Source of the DNA: Lysinibacillus sp. BPa_S21
GTDB lineage: Bacteria; Bacillota; Bacilli; Bacillales_A; Planococcaceae
DNA length: 64,000 nt
Reading direction: 5' to 3'
NCBI RefSeq assembly: GCF_023337795.1
Contig: NZ_JALIRS010000003.1
Coordinates: 62,001-126,000 of the forward strand
The notes below the pieces were generated by a model. That model did no database searches and was not told the DNA's origin. It was given only the letters and a program-made list of their open reading frames with translations. Position 1 is the stretch's first letter. The number at the start of each line of letters is the position of its first letter. Positions 40,408 to 48,389 of the stretch are shown in pieces. Made by a program: the position numbers and the translations under genes.

Positions 40408-40618
40408 CTTCTTCACCTCGTAGATGCGGGTTTGATAGTATTTGTATATTTTTATAAAAGGTATTTACCTTTTGTCGCACCTCATCTTGACTCTGTAAAA
40501 CAATGATTTTGGTTCCAGTCGTTAATGTAATGGTCGTATCCGGAAAAGATTCGACCGTTTCTATGTATAAAGCATTCAATGTAAATGCTTTGCCATTTAA
40601 ACGTGTTAGTTCAATCAT
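40397..40618 (-). CDS. swrD: SwrD (FlbD, YlzI) flagellar protein
   Basis: The product is 73 residues from MIELTRLNGKAFTLNALYIE, the conserved start of the family. The VESFPDTTITLTTGTKIIVLQ segment is diagnostic. SwrD raises flagellar power in B. subtilis. The open frame could begin at an ATG 16 codons earlier, but those codons would translate a GC-rich hairpin and have no ribosome site. The chosen ATG has no adjacent Shine-Dalgarno; a GGAGG lies 38 bases upstream, with a strong hairpin between (40626-40653). Confidence 0.93.
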   Translation of the reverse strand: MIELTRLNGKAFTLNALYIETVESFPDTTITLTTGTKIIVLQSQDEVRQKVNTFYKNIQILSNPHLRGEEDEE

Positions 40619-40625
40619 TGAAATA

Positions 40626-40661
40626 GGGCCGGGTCTAGCACGAGAGCCGGCCCGACCCTCC
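40626..40661 (-). promoter_or_regulatory. Hairpin-bridged ribosome binding site of swrD
   Basis: GGAGG (40657-40661), three bases, then GGGCCGG (40647-40653) and CCGGCCC (40626-40632) as a perfect stem whose interior adds AGA/TCT pairing, then seven bases to the swrD ATG (40618). Unfolded spacing is 38 bases; with the hairpin closed it becomes 10, close to normal. No T run follows, so it is not a good terminator. Confidence 0.6.
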
Positions 40662-40770
40662 CTCATATGAAATTATGTTTTTAGTTTTTGAGCACTTTGT
40701 AATCTTAACCGGTACTTTCTTTACCTACATATTAAGTATATTTCTCATACTAAAATCTACTGATGAAAAC

Positions 40771-41733
40771 CTAGCGTTTTAAATTTACAAGCTCTTGCAG
40801 AATTTCATCAGAAGTTGTGATAATACGTGTGTTTGATTGGAAACCACGTTGCGCTACAATCATTTCAGTAAACTCCTCTGAAAGGTCTACGTTGGACATT
40901 TCTAGGAAGCCAGCTTCAACGGCACCAATCCCTCCGACTGTTCCAACTTGGGCGTATGGTTCTCCAGAGTTTGCTGTAGGTTGGTAGTAGTTACCCCCCA
41001 CCTTTTGAAGACCACCAGCATTTGGGAACTTCGCTAATATAAGTTGACCTGCATATTGTCGTTCACCTTTATAGTCTGTATAGGTAACTGTACCATCTTG
41101 GCCAATCGACATTGATTGCGCTGTTGTAGGGATACGAATTGGTGAAATTTCTGATGCGAAATCCATTTCCTCTGCGATATTGCCTTCTATATCAGCTAGT
41201 CCATTCCCTGCTTTGTGTTCCTCAGCTGCAGCACCATCGATTGACTCATCAGCAGAAATCGATAACTCATCATTTGCGTGACCTACTAAATATTTACCAT
41301 CGGCATTCACTAGGTATCCATTTCTATCCATATAGAAATTGCCGGCGCGTGTATAGAGAATATTGCTGTACCCTTCTGCATCAAGTGCACCATCCTCATC
41401 AGGTGCACCATTTGCATCACCCACCATGAAGAATCCATCACCAGCTATAGCTAAGTCTAACTCGCGAAAAGTATTTTGCATTGAACCTGCACCGTGAATT
41501 GTATCGATTGCAGCAAGTTGTGAGCCTAATCCGATTTGTTTCGCGTTAACACCACCACGAGTTTGAGTAGGTGAAGAGGCACCCGCTGACGTTTGAGACA
41601 TTAAATCTTTAAATACTACACGTCCTTTTTTAAAGCCGTAAGTATTAACGTTAGCAATATTATTCCCAATTACATCTAGCTTCGTTTGGAAGTTTTTTAA
41701 ACCTGAAATACCAGAATACATAGAACGTAACAT
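40771..41733 (-). CDS. flgE: Flagellar hook protein FlgE
   Basis: The product is 320 residues. It has the rod/hook N terminus MLRSMYSGISGLKNFQ with LDVIGNNIANVNTYGFKKGR. The FlgE/F/G core is represented by LDLAIAGDGFFMVGD, and the C terminus reads GFLEMSNVDLSEEFTEMIV and AQRGFQSNTRIITTSDEIL. It is the hook structural protein by comparison with the B. subtilis gene at this place (once called flgG, 264 residues). An acidic, Ala/Asp/Glu-rich insertion around residues 105-122 and 155-190 explains the extra length. Confidence 0.93.
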   Translation of the reverse strand: MLRSMYSGISGLKNFQTKLDVIGNNIANVNTYGFKKGRVVFKDLMSQTSAGASSPTQTRGGVNAKQIGLGSQLAAIDTIHGAGSMQNTFRELDLAIAGDGFFMVGDANGAPDEDGALDAEGYSNILYTRAGNFYMDRNGYLVNADGKYLVGHANDELSISADESIDGAAAEEHKAGNGLADIEGNIAEEMDFASEISPIRIPTTAQSMSIGQDGTVTYTDYKGERQYAGQLILAKFPNAGGLQKVGGNYYQPTANSGEPYAQVGTVGGIGAVEAGFLEMSNVDLSEEFTEMIVAQRGFQSNTRIITTSDEILQELVNLKR

Positions 41734-41812
41734 AATGTCGTTCTCCCTTCGTCTTTTAATTGTGTGCTTCTATCAATCAGCACACTGGGGCTTCCTATCA
41801 AAGGTCCAGCCC

Positions 41813-42190
41813 TTACAGCACGATTGTGCCATCAATATTTGTAAATATTTGCTGTTTTGCTTCCGTGCGGTCCATTGCGGTAATGACAGTTGCGTTTTTA
41901 GCACTGACAATTAAAGCTGCTTGATCCATCAAGACTAATGGTTGTTTGACACCTTTCGAGTGCGCTTCAAATACCTTATCCGATACAGCCTGCCATTCTT
42001 GTTCAGATATCGCTATCTTACGCTCGATAATACGTTCATTCGCATGCTTGCTCACTTTTAATTCTTGCTGATTGGTAGCCTTCTGTAAATGAGTTTTAAA
42101 CGATTGCTGTGAGTTTTTTATTGGCGTTGGTTGTGTCTGGCGAATAGATGGATGCAATGGTACACGGTGTATTGAAAACTGATCCATCAT
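41813..42190 (-). CDS. Flagellar operon protein, TIGR02530-type
   Basis: The product is 125 residues. It has a basic, disordered N terminus and a conserved C-terminal half: SKHANERIIERKIAISE, LVLMDQAALIVSAKNATVI and the terminal FTNIDGTIVL. This pattern fits the family I know as TIGR02530 (flagellar operon protein, DUF3766), commonly encoded between flgD and flgE in Bacilli and Clostridia. Its function is uncertain; a role in hook assembly is inferred from context. It follows flgD by 12 bases. Confidence 0.85.
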   Translation of the reverse strand: MMDQFSIHRVPLHPSIRQTQPTPIKNSQQSFKTHLQKATNQQELKVSKHANERIIERKIAISEQEWQAVSDKVFEAHSKGVKQPLVLMDQAALIVSAKNATVITAMDRTEAKQQIFTNIDGTIVL

Positions 42191-42202
42191 CCTTCTCCAC
42201 CT

Positions 42203-42880
42203 CTATTCGCTAATTACGGTAAACTCTTTATCTGTTAATTTTTTATCATTGTCTAAGACATAATGAATTACGCCATCTTTATTCGAGACAGAAACGATAC
42301 GCCCTTGCAGCTCTTGCTCGCCGTCTTTATAGGTAACTTTTTTGCCAATTAGTTTGCTTGCTTGTACAAGAGGAGACTCTTTTCCTGCATTATTTTCACC
42401 TGAACCACCTAAAATTGCTGATATATTACCAGGTGTTATTTTCTTACCATCAGTTAATACGAACTCTACACTGCCATCGACAAATTTTAATGACTCAATA
42501 ATGCCAGTTCCTTCGTTAACTATGAAATCACCTTTATCATCCTTCTCATCTGTTATCTCATGCCATTTTACTTCCTTACCAATAAAGGTTGAATAACTCA
42601 TCATCTGTGTTTGTTGCTGAGAAACAAGTAGTGATTCCATTGCCTTTGACATATTCTGCATCTGCTCTAATGAAGAAAATTGAGCCATTTGAGCAATAAA
42701 ATCTCGGTCGTCCATAGGGTTTGTTGGATCCTGATGTTGCAATTGCTTAATTAATAATTGTAGAAAAGCATCCTTACCAAGTTCATTGCTACCTGTTTGC
42801 CTTACTGGCTTTTTATAATTCGAATAGTATAAGTCATCTGTAATTTTCCCACTCATTTTATTTGTCGTTGCATCTGCCAT
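42203..42880 (-). CDS. flgD: Flagellar hook capping protein FlgD
   Basis: The product is 225 residues. The conserved N-terminal export and cap region includes LGKDAFLQLLIKQLQHQDP and DFIAQMAQFSSLEQMQNMS. A beta-rich region follows (FIGKEVKWHEI, KLIGKKVTYKDGEQELQG). FlgD caps the growing hook and is lost when the hook is complete. Start: ATG after GAGGAGGTGTAAGA. It begins two bases after fliK ends. Confidence 0.96.
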   Translation of the reverse strand: MADATTNKMSGKITDDLYYSNYKKPVRQTGSNELGKDAFLQLLIKQLQHQDPTNPMDDRDFIAQMAQFSSLEQMQNMSKAMESLLVSQQQTQMMSYSTFIGKEVKWHEITDEKDDKGDFIVNEGTGIIESLKFVDGSVEFVLTDGKKITPGNISAILGGSGENNAGKESPLVQASKLIGKKVTYKDGEQELQGRIVSVSNKDGVIHYVLDNDKKLTDKEFTVISE

Positions 42881-42882
42881 TC

Positions 42883-44166
42883 TTACACCTCCTCACTTAT
42901 TAAATATTCACTAAACGATTTACCTTCATCATCATCGTCGCTTTTTTGCTCTTGCTCATCTTCCTGTTGTTGCCTAAAGAAATTATTGAAGAAGTTTTGG
43001 TCGCGTTGTTGGCGATCAGCGTCTTGCAATGATTGAGCAATATCGAGACGATCTACTTGAATATTCTGCTGTACAAAGGCTTGCTTTAGTTGATGGACCT
43101 GACTATCAAGTAATTCACGTCCATGAGCAGTTGAAGCGAGTAGACGGGCTGTCAGGACACCGTCATTTTGCACAAGCTCGATACGTATTGTTCCTAGATT
43201 TTCCGGATACAATTTCAATGATAAGCGTGTAATGCCTTGTGCATTCGAGATTTGAGCTCTATTGATAATAGCTTGCATCTCTTTCAAAAATGCCTCTGAT
43301 TGTGCTGGTTTTGCAGCTGGCAGTGTTACTTGGAACGTGTCTGCTTTTGTTTGAACTGTATTAGATGTCACCATTTCATTAGCACTTGTGTCCGCCTGCT
43401 TTGTCACTTGAACTTGTTGAACTACTTTCTGGAAGCCCTGCAACGGAAGTGTTACCGTTGTTTTAGTTGTTACTTGCTGTTCAGATAGAGTCGTTTCTAC
43501 TTGTGTTTGCATCGTAGTCAAAAGACTTTTTATGTCCGTTAGCACGTTTTCTTGTGAAGCTGTTAAGTCCGTTTTTTGTCCAACTAATTGTGCTAACTTT
43601 AACACTTGAACCAATGGCGTTACTTCTTTCGGAGTCACTTGTCCTTCACCTTGTAAAGCTGCTACGATTTGTGTTTGAAGCATTGGTGCTTGAGCATCTA
43701 CTAGTGATAAAAGCTCCCATACATCTTTTGCTTCTTTATCCTCTCCTAGCAACTGTTGTACTAATTTCTGAAGTTGCTCGGCATCAATTCCCAATGCATC
43801 CATTAGGTTATCAAGATTTAACATTTCATCTATAGCGACTGCTTTGCCTTCTTCACCAATTTGAAGCATTAACAGGCCATCGTCATGTGAAATTCCTAGT
43901 ACATCTAGTACGTCTTCTATAGAATCAGCATTTAAAACAGCTGCTAACTCAGAGGTATCTATTTGATCTGCCGACTGTGTAGGCTGCTGTGTTTTGTTTG
44001 AAGAAGAAACTATCTGTCCAAAAACAGAACCAAATGTTGCTAAATTTTCTTTGTTCGACGTTCCATTTACTTTTACATTGGGATCGCCTGACATTGAAGG
44101 CTTCGAAGTTGCAGTATTAGTTGGTATAGCCTTAGACATCATTTGCATCATTGCTACATTCATCAT
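42883..44166 (-). CDS. fliK: Flagellar hook-length control protein FliK
   Basis: The product is 427 residues, or 426 if the second Met is used, which is better spaced from GGGAGGTG. The N-terminal two thirds is low-complexity, Gln/Thr/Val-rich and poorly conserved, consistent with the molecular ruler region. The C-terminal Flg_hook domain is clear (TRLSLKLYPENLGTIRIELV, LTARLLASTAHGRELLDSQ, HQLKQAFVQQNIQVDRLDI). The end is Gln/Glu/Asp-rich. FliK triggers the FlhB substrate switch at the right hook length. Confidence 0.93.
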   Translation of the reverse strand: MMNVAMMQMMSKAIPTNTATSKPSMSGDPNVKVNGTSNKENLATFGSVFGQIVSSSNKTQQPTQSADQIDTSELAAVLNADSIEDVLDVLGISHDDGLLMLQIGEEGKAVAIDEMLNLDNLMDALGIDAEQLQKLVQQLLGEDKEAKDVWELLSLVDAQAPMLQTQIVAALQGEGQVTPKEVTPLVQVLKLAQLVGQKTDLTASQENVLTDIKSLLTTMQTQVETTLSEQQVTTKTTVTLPLQGFQKVVQQVQVTKQADTSANEMVTSNTVQTKADTFQVTLPAAKPAQSEAFLKEMQAIINRAQISNAQGITRLSLKLYPENLGTIRIELVQNDGVLTARLLASTAHGRELLDSQVHQLKQAFVQQNIQVDRLDIAQSLQDADRQQRDQNFFNNFFRQQQEDEQEQKSDDDDEGKSFSEYLISEEV

Positions 44167-44187
44167 TTCACCTCCCTTCAGATTTCC

Positions 44188-44793
44188 TTATTGTTTAGCC
44201 ATCATTTCTGTATATTTCGCTGCATCTTGTGGATTCATTTTTTCTAGAATCGCAGCCAATTTGTCTGGTTTTAAGTTTGTTAAAATTCGTAGCGCTTCCG
44301 TATCGCTCATTTTTACAAGAACCGGCGCTGCGGCTTTAGGGGACATTTTATCAAATGTTTTTAAAATATCATTAAAGTCACGCTTTACGTCACTTTGCTC
44401 CCTATTTAATTTTTCATTTTCAAATTTCTGCTGTTCATTTTCTGTCGTTAGCTTTTCTTTTTCAGTGGTAGCTGTATCCAACTTTTTTTGTAGCTGTACG
44501 ATTTCCGCTTCTTTTTCTTGTACTTCAGCCTGTAATTTTAAAACCTTTGAATCATTATTAACTACAGCATCTTTTGCTTGTTGTTCTTCTGAAGGAACGA
44601 ATGGTAAGCTTTCAAATGCTTTCTTCCCTAAATCAAAGACATTCGTATTCATTAGGGTTGCAACAACAAGTAAAACCGCCGCTACAAACATGATAGGTAT
44701 TACAAACCATAAAAAAAACTTTCGAAAGCCTCCTTTACGTTTAGGCGGTTGTTCTACTAATTCTGTTTTAAGTCGATTATCTGTTTTCGCCAT
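44188..44793 (-). CDS. motE: MotE/YlxF-like flagellar protein
   Basis: The product is 201 residues from MAKTDNRLKTELVEQ, chosen for the AGGTGATTTC upstream. A membrane helix (about 31-51) follows a basic N terminus. A long coiled coil (about 80-140, rich in Glu/Lys/Gln) and an MgtE-N-like end follow, reading APVLVKMSDTEALRILTNLKPDKLAAILEKM. In B. subtilis this position is ylxF; MotE is reported as a stator-stabilising chaperone-like protein in other bacteria. Moderate certainty on the name, high on the gene. Confidence 0.8.
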   Translation of the reverse strand: MAKTDNRLKTELVEQPPKRKGGFRKFFLWFVIPIMFVAAVLLVVATLMNTNVFDLGKKAFESLPFVPSEEQQAKDAVVNNDSKVLKLQAEVQEKEAEIVQLQKKLDTATTEKEKLTTENEQQKFENEKLNREQSDVKRDFNDILKTFDKMSPKAAAPVLVKMSDTEALRILTNLKPDKLAAILEKMNPQDAAKYTEMMAKQ

Positions 44794-44797
44794 GAAA

Positions 44798-45247
44798 TCA
44801 CCTGATTTCCCTCTTGTTATACGTAAGCGATGAAATCTCATCTAAAAAAATGCCCTCAATACGATCTTGTTCCTGCTGAAACACGTTAAAATCCTTCTCT
44901 CGCATTTTTTCAAATTTACGTACTTCCAAGTTTTTTTCTAATAATTTTTCTTCATGCCAATTCATTTTTGCACGAGCTTGAACAACTTTCTGCTGTACAT
45001 CAGCAATTGTTTTTTCAAGACTATCAATAAATCGTGCGTAGTGATGAACTTCCTCTATTGATGAACCTACAGCTAAACGCTCCTGCTGAAACTCTATTAA
45101 ATCTTCTTTCTTTTTTAACAACTCATATAGCTTCGTTGCAATTTCTTCAAAAGAACGTACAGATTCTTTATAGGCAATTTCGGTTTCATTTTTTTCCTGC
45201 TCTCGAATGGTTAACACTTTTTCAAAACGATATATATAGCTTACCAT
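44798..45247 (-). CDS. fliJ: Flagellar export chaperone FliJ
   Basis: The product is 149 residues from MVSYIYRFEKVLTIREQEK, with GGTGGTGGAAAATAGG upstream including the fliI stop codon. It is almost entirely helical coiled coil, with charged heptads through residue 140. FliJ sits at the centre of the FliI ring and couples it to FlhA. It lies one base after fliI and four bases before motE. Confidence 0.93.
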   Translation of the reverse strand: MVSYIYRFEKVLTIREQEKNETEIAYKESVRSFEEIATKLYELLKKKEDLIEFQQERLAVGSSIEEVHHYARFIDSLEKTIADVQQKVVQARAKMNWHEEKLLEKNLEVRKFEKMREKDFNVFQQEQDRIEGIFLDEISSLTYNKREIR

Positions 45248-45248
45248 C

Positions 45249-46574
45249 CTATTTTCCACCACCGTTCGATAATGAAATTAACTCATTCTTACTTTCCTCT
45301 AGGGTCACTTTATCTAAATAGCCCTGCTTTAAATAAGCGGTAATGAGAGGTTCATAGTAAATGGCTTCATCAATTTCCTTTGATGTTCCTGTCTTATAGG
45401 CACCGATATTAATTAGATCCTCTGACTTGTCATATGTATAATAGAGCTCTCTTAATCGCTCTGCAGCTTTTTTGTGCTCTGGCTCTGCCACATGATTCAT
45501 CAAACGGCTAACACTTTTTAATACATTAATAGCTGGATATTGACCTTTATTGGCAAGATTTCGATCAAGGACTATATGTCCATCTAAAATCCCCCGTACT
45601 GTATCTGCTATTGGCTCATTCATATCATCACCATCTACTAACACTGTATAAAAGGCAGTGATAGAGCCTTTCTCATTAGTCCCTGTGCGTTCTAATAGTT
45701 TAGGTAAAATTGCGAACACAGATGGCGTATATCCTTTTTGAGCTGGTGGTTCACCTGTCGCAAGACCGATTTCACGCTGTGCCATAGCAACACGAGTCAC
45801 AGAGTCCATCATCAACATGACATTTAAGCCGCGATTTCTAAAATACTCGGCAATTGCTGTTGCGGTAAAGGCCCCTTTAATTCGCATTAGTGCAGGCTGA
45901 TCAGAAGTAGCCGCTACTACTATTGATCGACTTAAACCCTCTGGCCCTAAGTCACGCTCTATAAACTCACGAACCTCACGACCACGCTCTCCAATTAGCG
46001 CAATTACGTTTAAATCCGCTTGGGTATTGCGCGCAATCATACCGAGCAATGTACTTTTCCCGACCCCAGAACCAGCGAAAATACCAACACGTTGACCATT
46101 GCCCACTGTTAGCATGCCATCAATTGCTTTCACACCTACTTCAAGTCTCTCGTTAATAGGTGGGCGTGTTAGCGGATTGGGTGGATCCTGCTCTGTTGGA
46201 ACCGTCTTTAATCCTTTCGGTAATCCTGTTCCATCTATCGGATTCCCCATTGAATCAAGTACCTTACCGATTAGCTCAGGGCCCACTTTTACCTCAAGTG
46301 GTGCCCCCGTACCTTCGACTAGGCAGCCAATCGATATTTCCCGAAGAGAAGTAAACGGCATTAAGACGACAATTTCATCTTTGAAGCCTACAACCTCTGC
46401 TAAGATAATTTGATGGCCATTTTTAGAAGTTTCCACATGAATTTTACAGACATCACCAATGGAACTATCTGGACCTTGCGACTCAATCATCAAGCCGACA
46501 ACTCTAGTTACTCTACCAAACTTTTTAAAGGTTGGTATTTGAGGAATTTGTTCGATTAATTGAGCCGTTTTCAT
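45249..46574 (-). CDS. fliI: Flagellum-specific export ATPase FliI
   Basis: The product is 441 residues. The F1-beta-like ATPase has Walker A GSGVGKST (168-175), ALIGERGREVREF and LMMDSVTRVAMAQREIGLA with Walker B. The N-terminal beta barrel and C-terminal helical domain complete the family layout. It energises substrate delivery with FliH and FliJ. It starts about five bases after fliH. Confidence 0.98.
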   Translation of the reverse strand: MKTAQLIEQIPQIPTFKKFGRVTRVVGLMIESQGPDSSIGDVCKIHVETSKNGHQIILAEVVGFKDEIVVLMPFTSLREISIGCLVEGTGAPLEVKVGPELIGKVLDSMGNPIDGTGLPKGLKTVPTEQDPPNPLTRPPINERLEVGVKAIDGMLTVGNGQRVGIFAGSGVGKSTLLGMIARNTQADLNVIALIGERGREVREFIERDLGPEGLSRSIVVAATSDQPALMRIKGAFTATAIAEYFRNRGLNVMLMMDSVTRVAMAQREIGLATGEPPAQKGYTPSVFAILPKLLERTGTNEKGSITAFYTVLVDGDDMNEPIADTVRGILDGHIVLDRNLANKGQYPAINVLKSVSRLMNHVAEPEHKKAAERLRELYYTYDKSEDLINIGAYKTGTSKEIDEAIYYEPLITAYLKQGYLDKVTLEESKNELISLSNGGGK

Positions 46575-46579
46575 CTAGA

Positions 46580-47377
46580 TCATTCCTTACTTTCTAATAT
46601 TTCATATAGCTTCAATCTTAGTTCGTTCAATTGCCCATCAATGCTTACAACAATACGGCCATGATTTGTTTCAATATAACAATCTGTTTCATTTTCTAAC
46701 TCCTCATTTACAAAAATCATAAATGGTACGTCAGTTGGGAACATTTCAGCCAGTTCATCCCGATTAGCGGTCATTAATGCATAGTAGGTAGGTGAAACAT
46801 AAATTTTTATTTCTTTCATTTCCCGTGCTTCTTTAAGTCCTCTACGAACGATTGAAACAAATAATTCGTTGTCTCGCTCTAAGGATGCATCAATAATTCG
46901 CTCTGCTGCCGTTAAGCCTAACTCTAAAATAATCGATTCTTGATCTTCAATATATTTTCGAGCATTATCCCTCGCATGAATGATTATTTCATTGGCCGTT
47001 TGGAGAGATTGTTCCATCGCTTCATTCGCTTTGTTTATCCCATCCTCATAGCCTTGACCGAATCCTTCATCATAAGCTTCTTGCACTCGGTTAGGTCGTT
47101 CTTCTTCCCACCCTTGCTTTAAATGCTCAAGATCTTGAAAGAACTTTTGCTTCTCTTGTTCAAAAGCCTCACGTTCAGCCTGTAAGGTAGCTCTAGCCTC
47201 GGCCAGTAAACGTTCCCGCTCTTCTAGCACTTCTTCCATAGTTATTTGTTTTTGAGGTAAAATGTCTCCATCTTCTACCTCTTGCATCTCAAACATGTCA
47301 CGGATTTGAATCTTTTTGACATGATCGCCATTGGACTGTGTGTATACAGAACGGATGATTCTAGACAATGACGTCAT
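46580..47377 (-). CDS. fliH: Flagellar export ATPase regulator FliH
   Basis: The product is 265 residues from MTSLSRIIRSVYTQ. The open frame extends 12 codons further but GGTGGAGGAG directly precedes this ATG. A long charged coiled coil (about 45-105, EERERLLAEARATLQAERE) is followed by YDEGFGQGYEDGINKANEA and a V-type-ATPase-E-like C-terminal domain. It binds FliI and the C-ring. The start lies 17 bases inside the 3' end of fliG. Confidence 0.94.
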   Translation of the reverse strand: MTSLSRIIRSVYTQSNGDHVKKIQIRDMFEMQEVEDGDILPQKQITMEEVLEERERLLAEARATLQAEREAFEQEKQKFFQDLEHLKQGWEEERPNRVQEAYDEGFGQGYEDGINKANEAMEQSLQTANEIIIHARDNARKYIEDQESIILELGLTAAERIIDASLERDNELFVSIVRRGLKEAREMKEIKIYVSPTYYALMTANRDELAEMFPTDVPFMIFVNEELENETDCYIETNHGRIVVSIDGQLNELRLKLYEILESKE

Positions 47378-48374
47378 CTCCTCCACCACGTGCAATAATA
47401 ATCTCACCAGCATCCTCTAAGCGACGAATAACTGCAACAATTCGGGATTGCGCTTCCTCTACATCGCGTAAACGTACAGGTCCCATAATCTCCATTTCTT
47501 CCTTAAATGTCTCAGCCATACGTTGTGACATATTACGGAAAATAATATCTTTTACTTCTTCACTTGAAACCTTCATAGACAGTAGTAAGTCTTCATTTTC
47601 ACAATCACGAATAACTCGTTGAATCGAGCGGTTGTCAAGCGTAACAATATCCTCGAATACAAACATACGTTTTTTGATTTCTTCTGCAAGCTCTGGATCT
47701 TGAATTTCGAGTGCATCGAGAATCGTTTTTTCTGTTTGTCGATCTACACCGTTTAATACTTCAACAACTGCGTCAATGCCACCAGTTTCCGTGTAATCTT
47801 GTGTAACCGTTGATGATAATTTACGTTCTAAAACTGATTCAATTTCGCTAATAACTTCTGGTGAAGTTGATTCCATCACAGCAATACGTTTAGCGATATC
47901 AGCCTGTACTTCTTGTGGCAATGAAGATAAAATAACACCCGCTTGCCCAGCCTCTAAATAAGATAGAATAAGGGCAATTGTTTGTGGATGTTCATTTTGA
48001 ATAAAGTTAAAAATTTGTGCTGGATCAGCTCTACGTGCAAAGTCAAAGGGACGTACTTGTAAAGAAGATGTTAGACGATTAATGATTGTTTGCGCCTGTT
48101 CTACACCAAGTGCTTTTTCCAATACCGTCTTCGCATAACCAATACCACCCTGTGTAATATAATCTTGCGCAAGTGCAATATTGTGGAATTCTTCAATAAT
48201 TTCCTCTTTAACATCTGATTCTACTTTTTTAACACTTGAAATCTCTAATGTTAAACGTTCAATTTCTTCTTCTGTTAAATGTTTATAGACAGAAGCTGAA
48301 ACCTCAGGCCCTAATGAAATTAATAAGAGAGCGGCCTTTTGTTTTCCGGTTAATTCCTTTTCTTTCTTGGACAC
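47361..48374 (-). CDS. fliG: Flagellar motor switch protein FliG
   Basis: The product is 337 residues, typical. The N-terminal domain (LTGKQKAALLLISLGPEVSA) binds FliF. The middle domain is IQNEHPQTIALILSYL with the EHPQ motif. The C-terminal torque domain contains MFVFEDIVTLDNRSIQRVI and DLLLSMKVSSEEVKDII. It links the MS ring to the C-ring and stators. Confidence 0.98.
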   Translation of the reverse strand: MSKKEKELTGKQKAALLLISLGPEVSASVYKHLTEEEIERLTLEISSVKKVESDVKEEIIEEFHNIALAQDYITQGGIGYAKTVLEKALGVEQAQTIINRLTSSLQVRPFDFARRADPAQIFNFIQNEHPQTIALILSYLEAGQAGVILSSLPQEVQADIAKRIAVMESTSPEVISEIESVLERKLSSTVTQDYTETGGIDAVVEVLNGVDRQTEKTILDALEIQDPELAEEIKKRMFVFEDIVTLDNRSIQRVIRDCENEDLLLSMKVSSEEVKDIIFRNMSQRMAETFKEEMEIMGPVRLRDVEEAQSRIVAVIRRLEDAGEIIIARGGGDDVIV

Positions 48375-48389
48375 AGTCGAACCTCCTAG

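Noticed and set aside
40619..40666. swrD starting at the upstream ATG (40666)
   Set aside because: The 16 added residues (Arg/Gly/Pro-rich) translate a hairpin, have no ribosome site, and precede the conserved family start MIELTRLNGK.
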